Assembly: GCA_932521035.1 (NCBI GenBank)
Contig: OW051496.1
Location: forward strand, 8,866,001-8,930,000
Length of the DNA: 64,000 nt
Source of the DNA: Oscheius dolichura
Lineage: Eukaryota; Nematoda; Chromadorea; Rhabditida; Rhabditidae
Direction: 5' to 3'
The notes under the pieces are model-generated. The model was given only the letters and a program-made list of their open reading frames with translations, did no database searches and had not been told where the DNA came from. The position numbers were made by a program, and so were the translations under genes. Shown piece after piece: positions 10,010 to 21,585 of the stretch. The stretch's first letter is position 1. Each line of letters begins with the position of its first letter.

Positions 10010-11512
10010 AAGAGGGAAAAGAGATCAACGCGTCTAGGGGGTGGCGCTAAGGGAAACATCGATCGACAGCTCAGGGCGGAGCTTCAAAGGTTAGGTAAAA
10101 TAGTTTTGATTTATGGCAGAGGACAGAGAAGGGGAGGGAAACAGAAGCGACTGGAAAACAGGGGGACTGTTTATCCCTAGACAGATTTCATCAAGGGATG
10201 ATAAAACGGGGAGGGGAGAGTGGGGAAATACTAAACAAATGATATCATTATGGAAATATGGTCTTTGGTCCTAGGGAGACGTCTGGAAATAACAGAATAG
10301 AAGGCGACAATAGGCAAAAAGAAAATGATAGCCGCTTTTTGGCCAGATATGGACTGATTCCGCCCGTTACCCGTCTGTCCCGGATTTTGGGGGTAAAACT
10401 GAAAATTTTCCCGGGCTTTCCTTCAATTTTGACCGATATGTCGAATGAAATGTTAGAGCTGATCATTATCGCCAAGTTAATGTCAGGGGATAGGGCGCAT
10501 GAGCCCGGGAATAACTGGGAACCGTTCCAGGAGCGGACTACTGGGTCTGCGGGGTTCATTTGGTACTTTCTGAGCTTTTTAGGCTTTTGAAAAGTCTTTA
10601 AAAGGCTCACGAAAAGTGGATAACGATCGAGACTGTAAATGAAGGTAATTCTGTAAATCCTGGATGAAACTTTGGTCTCGGACAAAGTGCCATTAAGAGG
10701 AGACAGCCGGCATTTCGCCAGGAGGAGGCAATCAAAAAGAGCAAGGAAATCTTTCCTTTATCGTATATCTTTTGACAAGTTTCTCTCTGTCATCCCCCGG
10801 TTTTAATTGATAGCCGAGTTGCCAGTGACCGTTTCTCGTAGATGGCCATATGCCGCGGTTAGCGCTTCCCCTGGTACCGGCGGTAAAATGATGAGAATGA
10901 TCGATTTATGGCTACCCCTTCACTATTTTCTAGGGAACAGTCTGTTATACTCTTGGCCCGGAGAAAGGCCAAGAGATTACACAACAGTGGCTGATTTGGT
11001 TCGTCTAAATGGAGAATGGCATGAGTCAAGAAGAGAGGGGAGATAGGCAGCCAAGACAAATAACAAAAAGGATTACACTAGAGACAGTGAGACACGGGGT
11101 GGACCTTTTAGTTCTCCCCTTGAAATAGAACTTCTAGAAGACTCCATGAATCATAGAAAAATAGCCCCTATCGTCCCCCTTCCCTTCCCTGACCCCGAAA
11201 TATTGAGGGACGGCTGGTGGCAGTCTAGGGAGCGAGGAGAGGGGTCACGCGTCGGCACTCCCGTTTTATCTAACTCTTTGCGGTATACATAAAAGAATTG
11301 TAGGTAAACATTTACTGATTATATTACAGAAAATTGATAGAAACAGGAGAAAGTCGTAGATACAGGAACAGAAACGGGGAGGAATAAGAAATCAACCGCC
11401 CGGTTGAGAAGAATTTGGAAAGAACGATTGTTTACAGCTTTTAGGGGAGAAAGGTCCCGAGCGGAGGATTTCATATGATTACAAAATATAACGAAAATGT
11501 CGAAAGTGTGGA
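10010..11512. other. No gene seen; one hairpin
   Basis: A minus-strand open frame of 145 codons (10248-10685) and its plus-strand shadow have no recognisable domain or splice structure. A perfect 9-bp hairpin (CTCTTGGCC, 8-nt loop, GGCCAAGAG) lies at 10950-10975. Confidence 0.35.
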
Positions 11513-12258
11513 TTACGAGACAATCATAAGGTCTGGGGAAGGAAGTTCGCCTTTTTCCTCGTCGTCGCCCATTGAGATAATCGTGACGCGGGGAGACTTC
11601 TCATATTCTTCCGAGATTGTTATCTCCTTCCAGATTTTTAGCTGAGCAATGAAGGCCGTGGTTGGGATCTGGGTCAGGAAGAAGAGATTCAACGTGATCA
11701 GGGCGCCAATTAGTCTCATCAACCAGTTTTTACCCAATTGAAGGAGGTGGATATTCAAATAGTATCCCTGAAAATGGGATTTTATGAAGTAGAATGACAG
11801 AAAATCTTACCAGCAAAGGGGAAGGAGCCTTCCAGTTGGGGAAGACAACGGCCAGGCCGAGCTCCACCGTTAGGATTGTCATTATGATGACCAAGGAGCC
11901 GTGGACCAAGAATCCGGGGAAGAGAAGCAGCTTACAACAGCAGAGTACACCAAAGAAATTAATAGAGAGCAGGATGACATTTCCACAACAATACCAGAAT
12001 AATATCTAAACCGGGAAAACTGAAATTTGAATTTAGCGAACTACCATGCGGGATGGATCCGCTCCTATGATATCATTCCTCAGCACGAAGGCTCCAATAG
12101 CAAAAATTATTATGAATACGAAAAACATATAGGTAGAGACCTTCTAAAATGGATAAAATTTGTTAAAAGTTGAAGAGAAATGGACTGACCCTAGCGTGGG
12201 CCGTCATCCCGCAACAGACAAGCACATTCGGGTCGCCCAGCCCTCTCATACAACACAT
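11513..12258 (-). CDS. M-family four-TM membrane protein M2
   Basis: Complete four-exon model of about 204 aa. Exon 1 (MCCMRGLGDPNVLVCCGMTA) is short and cysteine-rich. The intron ending at about 12145 joins to TM1 (STYMFFVFIIIFAIGAFVL). A further intron (GTAGTTCG...GGTTTAG) joins to TM2 and TM3 (LFWYCCGNVILLSINFFGVL, then a long hydrophobic run). A last phase-0 intron joins to TM4 (NWLMRLIGALITLNLFFLTQ) and an acidic cytosolic tail (GDDEEKGELPSPD) ending at the stop. The start could also be the Met nine bases downstream (12249). The Cys-rich head before TM1 and four TMs are what other family members share. It runs in the same direction as four other members within 10 kb, consistent with tandem origin. 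Function unknown. Confidence 0.6.
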
Positions 12259-13850
12259 CTCTCAAAATAACCCAGAAAGATCTGAAATTTTTGCATCAGA
12301 GGGAGGAAACTTCTTGTAGGGAAAGAGGAAAACATGTTTATGGATTCTTGTAGAAATAGATGACCTTAAAACTCAGCAGACAACAGGCAAGAGCCCTGTG
12401 AAGGGGAATTGATCGCAATTGAGGCGGGGCCTAGCGGTCTCCCTCTCCTGACACTCGTGGCTGCAAGAAGGAGGCAATTGTTTATATGACGAGGTGGGAT
12501 GATTTGCGATAAAGAGTCGATAGAGAGAGGGAAGGGGTTAGGGTTGGGAGAAGGATGTTTACAAGCGGGGGCGACCTTTTGGAAAACGATGAGACAGCCT
12601 TGTTTGTCTCGTTATTTTTTCAAGATGAGGAAGAAGCGAAAAGTCGGGAGGGAACAAATATTATTGTTGTTGGCCTATGCAAAGCTAGGGGTCAGTTTAA
12701 AATAGGAGAAAGGGATGAGCAGGGACTGGGAAAATCTCTGACAATGTCTCGGGATTCGCGCGGGATACGGTAGCAGGAGGCAGCCGGGGCCTCCCACGAA
12801 AAAGCGGGAGACCAAATGGCTGCCAAAAAAAAAACTCCACCGGCCAAAAATGAAAGCTGCAATGGTCCTGACCTTTTCCTGCAGCTGGGCAACCATGTCA
12901 TCACTTATTTTTTGCAAGAGGAGGCCGCGCTCCCGCTCGCAGGCGGCTGACCTCTCCTGTTAAACCGATGGCCCTTGCAGCACGGGGGAAAGATTGCACC
13001 AAGGGACGAGCGGGCCAAGTTAAGCGGAATGTCCGGGGCAACTCAACGACACCTTGGATTGAACAAAAGGATCAAAAGCGGTCTAGACAAAAGAATTAGT
13101 GGAAGATTGGATAAGCCACCAGCCAGCCGACTGTCCCGTAAGAATGGAGAGTTCGACTATTTCTTGTGTAATCCCCTAGACTTGCAGCTCCGCCTTTGCT
13201 GTTTTACAGAAGATTTCGTCAGAATACGCAATTTCCAGAGATTTACATGGAGAGGGCAAAGGCAGCTCTAACCCATAGTACCCGGGCAATCACTGGCCAC
13301 TTCTACATGTGGGATGCAAAAAAGGAGGAGGAGATCAAGGAAAAGGTGGAAGCCAAAAATAAAAGAAGAGGATGAGGAGGAACCGGGTGGAGATAGGAGA
13401 GGATGAGAAGGAGAAGAGAAGGGGGAGAAACCACTGGATAAAAGAATCACTCCAAGAAGAAGGAAGAGGCTGCTGCAAAATCAGCATCCGCCTCCGCTGC
13501 TGCTAACCAAAAGAGGAAAACTAATCTTTCACAACCGAAGGTCCAACCCCCGACCATATAAGGCTCTCGCTTCCTGGGGCCTACATAAGAGCGAATTTCT
13601 ACGGGAGACTTTCGGAATGTCCCAGACTGTCGCAAGCCCCGATAGCCCAAAGTCAGGCGGCTTGCGGGGGGATGATAGACTGCAACCACCAGCAGCATGT
13701 TGCTGCTAATCATACGCTTACGACCCCCGACAACTCAGACGGTGACCTCGACGGGTTATAAAACAATTTATAAAAGTAAACAGACACCAAGAAGATGTTT
13801 TAGACAGCGGAAACGTGGATGATGCCCACAAAAATTATTACAAATGCAGC
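12259..13850. other. No confident gene
   Basis: Purine-rich and GA-rich stretches (13320-13430) generate open frames on both strands without splice structure or known motifs. I see no RNA gene or repeat array. Confidence 0.35.
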
Positions 13851-14545
13851 TTACTGGTAGAGATACTTCTTGAAGGTATGAAACACGCTATAATTTCCAT
13901 AGAGGGCCATAATATTTGCCACAGAGAGTCCAAGAGCAGTGGAGAAGATTCGTACCCCGGTTGCAACTGAAAGTAATGAAAATCAAAGCGAAAGATGGAA
14001 CAGCTTACGAGTCTCTGAAGGGATTCCCGAAATGGTTGAATTATAGCCATATCTCTTCAATTTCTTCTGAAAATCACTATTTCTTTGGAATAACGGTAAA
14101 AACCAACCATTATCCAGGTAGAAGCGAAGCCGTCGGGATAATTGATCAAGATCATTCCTTCCATCATTAGAGCCAGTTCATAAAAGGCGAAGAGGAAAAG
14201 CAGACGGGAGTACCAACGAGCATGTGGACAGTTTCTAGCCAGAGTAATACCAAAATATGATCTGATGAACATAACGAAGGCAAGGACCAGGACAAAATTG
14301 TCGATTCTCTAAAATTTGTGGATTAAAAATGGAGAAGAAATGGACCGAGGCTTCGGGTACGAAATTGGAACCCTAGAGATCAACTTGTGCTCCGATAAGC
14401 TCGATTAGTCCAGTTTGTTTTTGGGAAGAAACCTACATTATCGACTGAAGAGTAGGCAAAGATCATAATGAGCGGAGAAGGTTGAAGGAGATGCATAAGC
14501 ATGGCAAAAACGAAGAAGAAAAACGAGACAAAATGGAAATTCTAC
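13851..14545 (-). CDS. M-family four-TM membrane protein M3 (5' end unresolved)
   Basis: An upstream exon reads FHFVSFFFFVFAMLMHLLQP (TM1), then a GTAGG donor at 14441. The next exon carries NFVLVLAFVMFIRSYFGITL and YSRLLFLFAFYELALMMEGM (TM2-3), followed by STWIM and a donor. A short exon (KKLKRYGYNSTISGIPSE) and the final exon (ATGVRIFSTALGLSVANIMA, TM4) close the frame at a TAA (13851). The Asp-Gly-Phe-x-Ser-Thr-Trp loop corresponds to EYPFSTITTGFM of M4 and NNLISRWTLAIL of M5. The initiation exon was not fixed: a Met near 14640 is possible, but its splice phase does not fit cleanly. Function unknown. Confidence 0.5.
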
Positions 14546-15685
14546 AGAAAAATGTCTTTTCCCCATTCCTTATTCACTCACAACGATACCTCGCCATCCG
14601 AAAGGCATACCGTTCAACTGGGGGAATTTGCTCCATCCCAACTTTTCCTGGTATTTGAGATTCTCAATCACTTCATGATCCGGATCGTCGTTCCTTTGCC
14701 CCTTCTTCAAATTGCGGCAATTCTCGGCCATTCTTGTCTGAATAGGTTACGGTAGCTTTTTCCGCTGTCGGGACGGCTCCCATAGGACAAAGGTGAGAGC
14801 AGCGAAAGAGTGCAATCGGGAGAGAGACGCTTTTCTGACTCATATGTCATCGCGTAGGGAAAAACGTATGGGAATTGCGCTATTCGGGGGACGGACAGGC
14901 CTTTTTTGAAGGGGGACCGCAACAATTTGAATACGTTTCGAAAAGTTGACCCGAGGAGGAATGGGTTGCGAACTTAGTGGCCCGTACTTTTCAAACAGAC
15001 AGAGTAGCAGGTGCCCGTGGTCGGAAAGAGTGACGGGGGATAGTCGTATAAGCAGTAAACACTTTGACTTATTTGACTTATCTAGTGGAAATATGGCATT
15101 TGAGGGCGGAGGAGAGGAGGGATCAGATCAATAGAAACACAGCCCTACCTTGAACTTTAGGGAAGATAATTTCGATTTCTTTCTTGATTAACATCTCGTT
15201 GATAAGGCTATCAACCTGTCTGGCACAGTATACCCGAGAAGCGGAGGCGTGATCGTTTACAGTATCGGGAGTAATAGTCTCGGCGCTACAGGTGGGTCTA
15301 ATTGACACCATCACGCGGGAAGACAGCGGGCGGTTGTGAAAGACGGCTGGTGAGAAATATTGGAGCATGATGAATGGGATCTGGATATCAAAAGACCGAA
15401 AAATAAAACTTTAAAAGGCCACGGTATGACGTTTTGAGGAGTTTGGGGCCACAAGGAATGGTAAACGTTCTCTGGGCGTCCTAAAGACCTTTTAAGTTTT
15501 TCCCCGAGAAGAAATGGTCAAGAAGCTTTCCAATTTGCGGAATTCTGAATAGAATAGTTCCCCCGTTTTCCGTCCTCTTCTAGTGAACTTTTTCCGCTCA
15601 ACAGAATTTATTGCAAGGAATACATAGAATTCGGAGTATATTCAGATCATTATTGATTTTGTATAGTTATGGCTACATAGCGAAT
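14546..15685. other. No confident gene apart from possible 5' exon of M3
   Basis: Open frames such as 15123-15368 (minus) and 14707-14925 (minus) lack splice signals and known motifs. Confidence 0.3.
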
Positions 15686-16509
15686 TTAAACTAAAGCCTC
15701 ACGCTCGAGTGGCTGCATATGGACTCCTTCGTCTCCGGGGTAGACAAGGATCGGCTTCTTCGCGATAAATTCGGCAGCTTTCTTGGCGATGAAGATAGCA
15801 CTGAGATCCATGACCAATTGCACGAGGTAGAAGATTAAACTATAGATTCCATAGACAGCGCAAACTGGAATAAAAATACTTAAATGATATTTGAAGAATA
15901 ACTCACGATTAACGTAGCCCACATGCTTTACAGTGTATCGATCGGAGTAAGCAGACTGAAACAGAGGTCTCACAAAAAGAAATCAAGGTATTCCTACCAT
16001 AAATCCGGTTGTGATCGTGCTGAAAGGGTACTCAATGATGATGAGGCTAATAACGATCCCAATTCCATCCAGAAACACTCCGAGCCAGGTACAGGCGATG
16101 TAGGCCTTGACGAAAGAGGGCCGCTTCATACGGATAATGGCGTAGATGGAGGCAATTAGCGCAACTAGGCGAAGGAGTGCGTAGACTACACAGGCGGCCT
16201 GAAAAATGATTACGGTAACTGCCAATTGTCTGGAGATTTCCAGGTCTCCAAGCGAATGCACGCATCGATTCGAAAAGAAGAAGATACGGTAACTTACGAG
16301 ATGTCCAGTGATCCAGGAGGGATTCTTCGGATTCATAACACGGGGCCAGAGGCTGATGCTCACGAGCAAAGGAAAAAGGTTCAAAACGGAGGCAAACATG
16401 TGGAGCACCTGAAGAAAATGCCGTTTCTTGTAGAAAAAAGCAAAACCTTTATGGAAACTCCGCAAACCATGAATCGGGCGGCTTCGTCGCTGTTGAAAGA
16501 CGTATCCAT
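15686..16509 (-). CDS. M-family four-TM membrane protein M4
   Basis: Complete five-exon model, about 200 aa. Exon 1: MDTSFNSDEAARFMVCGVSI. Exon 2: TM1 (LHMFASVLNLFPLLVSISLW) and an extracellular loop. Exon 3 starts after TTTTTCAG with AACVVYALLRLVALIASIYA (TM2) and goes on through TM3 (LGVFLDGIGIVISLIIIEYP). Exon 4 is short (SAYSDRYTVKHVGYVN). Exon 5 holds TM4 (YGIYSLIFYLVQLVMDLSAI) and a tail with YPGDEGVHMQPLEREALV. All joins are in phase with GT/AG ends. The intron before exon 3 is unusually long for this window (about 95 nt), because the nearer AG at about 16217 would break the frame. Conserved order with M2 and M5 supports the model. Function unknown. Confidence 0.6.
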
Positions 16510-17380
16510 CTTTTCAGTTTACCTCTTGTTTTTCTGAAATGAGCTGGATAAGAAGGGAGATATGAACGGCTAGAGGAGAAATGTAGGATGACGGTCCCGT
16601 TTTTATGGAGGCTATTTTCCTGCCTATTCCCCTTGGAAGGATAGATGACACGCTTTCCGTTTGAACTTCCGAGGATATAAAGGCCAGCATAAGTTGCCTC
16701 CCGTCCTCCCAGTAACCTAAACCCTCAATGAGATCTCTGTCAAATTTGCCATGCTCATCGTAAATAGTCGTACCATGTGGTGCCCTCTGGTAAAAACACG
16801 TGACAGCTAGTCGAAAAGAGGGGCTAGAGGGACCAGTTGATTAGAAATGAAATGATGGAGTCAAACATGATTCTGGCTGCCAGTTTTTGGAAGGAATGAT
16901 TATACTAGGTAAGAGCGAAGCAAGGTGTGGCGGAAGGTGAAACTCAGTTTTATCAAAAGGGATTTTGCTTCTATTTTGGACCTGGCACGGGGAAAACAGG
17001 AAAGTTTCAATATTTGGAAAGAAGTTGACTATTGTAAAAGGGGAAATTGAGAAACATGCGCTCAATTGTGGCGGGTCGTGTCGAGGCGCAATAGGACTGC
17101 TTGGCTCCTCCCTCAAGCCTTTTCTGCATCGATTGACCGGAGTTTAACATGCACACTGACCGGTAAAAGGTGGGGGCAAACGAAGAGAGGCGGAAGGGAA
17201 TGGAAAGGGGGCAGATACTGATCCCGTACCTCAAAAACCTCAAAGGCCATCCATTGTTTCGCAACGTCGTGGCTAGTGTATTGCCCTTTATCATCATCGC
17301 AGTCGTTTCGGAGGATTAACGTTGGCCCCTTGCCAGCTTTTAAGATTTCTTTAAGGTAGATGTTCTCCCCAAGAAAGTGA
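16510..17380. other. No gene seen
   Basis: Only short open frames without motifs. Minus-strand frames crossing 17380-17500 read through a MITE. Confidence 0.35.
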
Positions 17381-17504
17381 TATAGACCTTTTCCAGTCAT
17401 CTGTCGCGTCTCCGTTGCGGGACCAGCCTTCTTTAAACTTGGTCCCGCAGCGGAGATGCGCCGCGAAATTTGAACTCGTGACATATCCGTTGGAAACGGA
17501 CTAA
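17381..17504. mobile_element. MITE-like palindromic element, copy 2
   Basis: Starts TATAGACCTTTTCCAG and ends CCGTTGGAAACGGACTAA; outer ends are degraded. The inner inverted repeat is clear: TCTCCGTTGCGGGACCAG against TTGGTCCCGCAGCGGAGA. Same arrangement as the copies at 6660 and 32265. Confidence 0.75.
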
Positions 17505-17850
17505 ATCGCTTTCTTGGCTCCCAAAAAAATGAAACTTATCGATTTTGTACTGATCCATGACCCAATTTCGTGTGTCCCATTTTTTGTCTTCCTCAGTGCA
17601 GTGTAGCGATCATTTTTGCCTAGAATTCATGGATTTTCTCTTCTTTCCTACACTTCACACTACCCTTTTGGAAAAGCTTATTCCCAAGGTTTATCTTTCT
17701 TAATTTTCAAACTAAAAACAATTTCAGCTTGAAGTGAAAGCTTATTACCGCCTGCAGCGAACATGTCGGGATATAGATAGACTCTACCCGACCAATCAGC
17801 ATATCAAAGTTCATTTCGGTAAAGAATGGTGGGAAGCGGACCAGGGTTGC

Positions 17851-18063
17851 ACGAGATCTCGTCTCGTCTCGTTTTATCTCGCTTTTTTGAGCGAGACGAG
17901 TCTCGTCTCGTCTCGTCTCGTCTCGCATGGGAAATCCTTAATCTCGTCTCGTCTCGTTTTTGCGAGACGGACCTTTCAAAATATCTCGTCTCGTCTCGCT
18001 TTTGCGAGACGAGGGAAAAAAAGCGAGATTAGTAAAAACGAGACGGGACGAGACGAGACGAAA
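17851..18063. repeat. TCTCG pentanucleotide satellite with inverted blocks
   Basis: Runs of TCTCG on the plus strand alternate with runs of CGAGA, separated by short T-rich or A-rich loops such as CGTTTTTGCG, so the block can fold into several hairpins. It replaces part of exon 2 and the following intron of F-box-like copy C. Confidence 0.75.
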
Positions 18064-18319
18064 TTTGATGTAGACATTTGGCGCGCGCCGCGAAAATTTT
18101 CGTTCGCCGTTCTTACCTATTTATTTACCTTTCTTGTGCTATTTTATTATATGTTGCTCTTTTTCATTTGTAGTTTTATGTTATTTGTATACTCTTTGTT
18201 TTCAGACTGCCTTCTTTGCAACGTCTAGCGTTGGTTATTTAAAATGGTGTCCAAATACGAGAAATACTTTGAAAATTGCAAAGATGACAAAAGTATGATT
18301 ATGTGTTCGAAGTGTAAGG

Positions 18320-18403
18320 CAAGCTTTGAAGACGGTTGGTCCCGTACTGTCGGAGACGCGACAGACCTTTAAATCCCGTGGTATACCCGTTGGAAACGGA
18401 CTG
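18320..18403. mobile_element. Right half of the MITE-like element (copy 3)
   Basis: From GCTTTGAAGACGGTTGGTCC to CCGTTGGAAACGGACTG it matches the right half of the copy at 32265 (shared GCGACAGACCTTTAAATCCCG). It interrupts exon 3 of the F-box-like pseudogene. The left half is absent. Confidence 0.65.
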
Positions 18404-18693
18404 TTTTCCTGATTTCTTTCTTTTCAGCTTCTTCGTTCACACACGTCTAAATATCCGTCGCCCCTTCGCAAATTCTACATAAAGTCTGAAGTATGGAAGT
18501 CTACACTAGGTCCAGGAATGGCGGTGGAACGGTCCCCAACGACTACTAAAGGCATTTCAAGATTTCTGTCCAACTCCATTGGAGAGAATATACGAATATG
18601 GTATAAAGTGCAGGGTTGGCGATAATGGACTCGTCTATGAAATAACTGTAGAACATTATGAAGCAAAGTTATGTTTTATACATTGGGACATTT

Positions 18694-19330
18694 CTATTGA
18701 ACTGAATAAACTTCACATTTAAAAATTATGTGTTTTTGTTTAAAGTAGACGATCATTTTCGTAGTTATTATAAGGAAAACAGCATCCAGTACTAGTAGAA
18801 CAACACCAATTAACAGTATAATATATCCGGCTGTGAGGTACACTGAAATTAATCCATAGAAAACAAACTAAAAGAAGTTTTACCCTTTGCGAGATCAGTA
18901 CAATGCCAAAGGGCTTCTAGGTCCAGAATTTCCACCTAAAAATGTTATGGTTACAATTAATTTGGAGGGACTTACCAGAATAGCCAGTGTCCAGCGAGAG
19001 ATCAAATTGTTCGGGTAAAGAATGATAATTAACCCATGAAGAATGCATATCAGATCCAGTAGACAGGTAGCAACTGATAGAATTACAGAAAGCTGCAGTG
19101 AAAACACAGCACAGGGTTGAAAATGAACAAACAAAATTTGTAACATCTTACTCAGGGAAATATACCAGTAGAGATACTGAAAAGGGGGAATTTGGAAAGG
19201 AAAGTTAAGAGTCACTTACGATATGAAAGGCTTTGAAGGGCAGGAAGTGGAAGATATGCAGTGGGCAGAAGATTATCGTAAACACGAGACGTGGAACCAT
19301 TAGAAGGTGTAGAAGGAGATAGACTCGCTG
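18694..19330 (-). CDS. M-family four-TM membrane protein M5 (start unresolved)
   Basis: Exons read in order: RVYLLLHLLMVPRLVFTIIF (TM1 region); YLYWYISL; LSVILSVATCLLDLICILHG with a long hydrophobic run ending SRWTLAIL (TM2-3); EILDLEALWHCTDLAK; and a final exon YIILLIGVVLLVLDAVFLII (TM4) closing at the TAG at 18694. Introns are 40-60 nt with GT/AG ends and the joins keep phase. The initiating exon, upstream of 19330, was not identified. The last 29 bases overlap the end of the convergent F-box-like pseudogene. The arrangement parallels M4. Function unknown. Confidence 0.55.
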
Positions 19331-20483
19331 AAAATGGTCGATTTCAAGGAAGGGACTACTTCAAATAAACAGGATCACGAAAAAATAAGGTCCTTTTCCA
19401 GCGAAAAACAAAAGCACTCGGTCCTGGTTTCGGGAAAATTTTGAAATTTAGAAAAGTTGGGCAGAAGGAGCTTAAAAATAGGCAAGCTCCATAAGAAAAT
19501 TTTCCGGGCATTCCCCCTGTTCAAGGTCTTGGCCTTTTCGCAGCCTCTATGTTCCTCTCCCTGGCTCGGTGTTCTTTTGATTGGACCCCGCCGGAGCCCA
19601 GAACTGGCCAGGTCTATCTGGTTACCGAAAGAGTACAACAATTTGTGAGATTACTGACGGTCGATGAACGCAACAAGTTTAATTCGCACCTACCGGGCAG
19701 TTAATCCTATCAAATTGTCAAAATTCACACGCGGTTTGCAAGAAACCAGTTCATTTTAAACCTACACTGTTCGTTTTCTCCAGGCCCCTGTCAATTTCTT
19801 TATCATTCACTCACCCGGACGTGCATTTTTACACAGAAGAGCCGACATCGACACGGATCCTCCTGGCCATCATTTGCCTCGGCTGGGAGAAGATCACTCT
19901 CCCCTTCAGAACAGTCCTCAGATTCGGTGACATCCATCTCTAGGAGAAACAAATATAAGGAGGTAACGAAAGCCGAAACAAAGAGCGGAAATGCGGGCAA
20001 AACATCGGCTCCCATGGCTGATTCACAAAAAAGGGCTGACACAACCAACGGGACTGACCTCGTTGACAAAGTGATGATTTGTTGGAGATGAGTTATATGA
20101 AGGTGGTAGCAGGGGAAGACATTACTACGCCCTTTCGTCTGGACGGTGAATAACATGAAATAGAGGAGAATAGTAGCCGGCGGGGGACCAGCTCATTTTG
20201 TTGTGGGGAACTGTTGAGAGGCTCGTATTTCAGGCTCGGCCATCGGGTGACCACCGATAGTTTCAGAACTTTTAAACATGAAAAACGGAGCTGGCGGGGA
20301 AGGCATGTTTCGGTGCTTCTCGAAGATCCTTTCTCCATTTTTGACTAAAATATTGGAAGCGCAATAAAGTTCGTAGTCTGCCGCCTACTTTAAAATTCTA
20401 CTCGAGAAGAGCCAGGGTTTTCAAAAACTCTTTTCAGACTCTCGAATAATAAAGAAGTCATGTAAAGAAGCTAGAAACATTTA
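19331..20483. other. No confident gene
   Basis: A minus-strand stretch at 19803-19935 encodes an acidic, Cys-containing peptide (MDVTESEDCSEGESDLLPAE) that could be an exon, and another near 20225-20295 reads MPSPPAPFFMFKSSETIGGH. I could not join them into a gene. Confidence 0.3.
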
Positions 20484-21585
20484 TTAACATCCACAAGCAG
20501 GTCTGCGGTCTTTGTGAGCTTTGAAAAGAAAGAGAGCCCCAAACATCAGTGCCTTATCCTGTATATCGACACCAGGAATATCTAAAAAGGGTGGAAATGC
20601 TATAAAATAGAGAAAGGCTCCCTACATTTGACTCCCATCATTTCGTATTGAATATCAGCTCTCACAGAACCAGGAGCCAGCACAGCGATTGCTCCCATCT
20701 GATCGCCCTTCTTATTTCCTATCTGGAAGCGAAAATATCCATTTCTAGATGTTTTCATACAGCGAGTTCGTAACTTCCTGGTTCATCTTTGCCATTAGGA
20801 TGCCCTCTCAATTTATACACAAATGTATTTTGAGCATTGAAGAACGTCAGGTGAATCTCACCAAAAATCCATTGTATTGAAACGTATCCTGCCTGAAAAG
20901 GATTGAATGGACTATCAAATGACTTACTAGGATGTCGGGCGCAAGGGTGACCGTAATCTGGGGGAAGACTACCTTTCCACGGGCACGTACACCGCTTCTT
21001 ATCCTGATTATTTCCTGAAGAACAAGATACAGTATCTGTTAACAAAATTCTCGTTTATTTCCAGACGAATAGGATTAACTGTTTGTTTTGAGACCTCTCT
21101 CGATTTTGGGCTTTTTAATTTTATAGAAAAGTACAGTACCCTTTGAAAATCGTCGACTACATGTATTGTCCATATGGGACGACTGAGGCAGCAATCCGCC
21201 TCGTGTCCATTTTCATGCACAACCGTGTACATCTAAAAGTGGAGCTATTATGATGGATAAAGGAAGATTCGCCTTTTTCATTGCCTTATCAAATATCACA
21301 TAACGGGGAACGTCTACCTGAGACGGGTCTCTGTACTAAAAAGCGTTGAAATCGTTCCGTTTAAAGTGAGCAAACCTCCTGAACAAAGACGGTATCAGTT
21401 TGAGAAAGAGGCACCAATCCAGATAAATCTCCCTGGTGGGGAGTAGAAAGTACTGGTTGGACCTGACTGTAAGCGGGAGGACCATTAATTGGAATTGGAA
21501 TAGGACAATTTAGTCCATATGGTTGGTTAGCAGGATAGACTCCCGGCTGCTGGGTATGAATTTGTTGATTCCACGTGTAACTCAT
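20484..21585 (-). CDS. Phospholipid scramblase family protein 1
   Basis: Scramblase-family proteins act at membranes and were named for calcium-dependent lipid mixing; several work instead as nucleic-acid or protein binders. Exon 1 (MSYTWNQQIHTQQPGVYPAN) is proline-rich, as in PLSCR N-termini. Later exons give the family core: YTVVHENGHEADCCLSRPIW, VVDDFQ, an arginine-rich strand (EIIRIRSGVRARGK), AGYVSIQWIFGEIHLTFFNA, GNKKGDQMGAIAVLAPGS, and a final exon (IPGVDIQDKALMFGALFLFK) ending KDRRPACGC at the stop (20484). Introns are short with GT/AG ends. The usual hydrophobic C-terminal helix is weak here. Start chosen at 21585 rather than 21669, because the family's Pro-rich head begins there. 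A paralogue lies immediately upstream. Confidence 0.6.

Larger units (their letters stand above)
17629..18722 (+). pseudogene. F-box-like family, copy C (disrupted)
   Basis: Exon 1 (MDFLFFPTLHTTLLEKLIPK) and the start of exon 2 (AYYRLQRTCRDIDRLYPTNQ) are clear family members. The rest of exon 2 is replaced by a TCTCG satellite. The remnant of exon 3 (MVSKYEKYFENCKDDKSM) runs into a half MITE at about 18320. The last exon (from about 18428) begins LLRSHTSKYPSPLRKFYI and ends with ERIYEYGIKCRVGDNGLVYE, but these two parts are in different frames, which indicates a frameshift near 18530. The stop at 18720-18722 overlaps the convergent 3' end of the M5 gene. Exon 4 is missing. These are independent breaks, so the copy is dead. 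Confidence 0.65.

Noticed and set aside
10248-10685. 145-codon minus frame
   Set aside because: No motif, no splice signals, and an equally long open frame on the other strand.
17113-17484. Minus-strand frame of 123 codons
   Set aside because: Its first third is MITE copy 2 in translation; the rest has no family resemblance.
17734-18228. Plus-strand frame of 164 codons across the TCTCG block
   Set aside because: Begins in true F-box-like exon 2 but the rest translates satellite and T-rich DNA.
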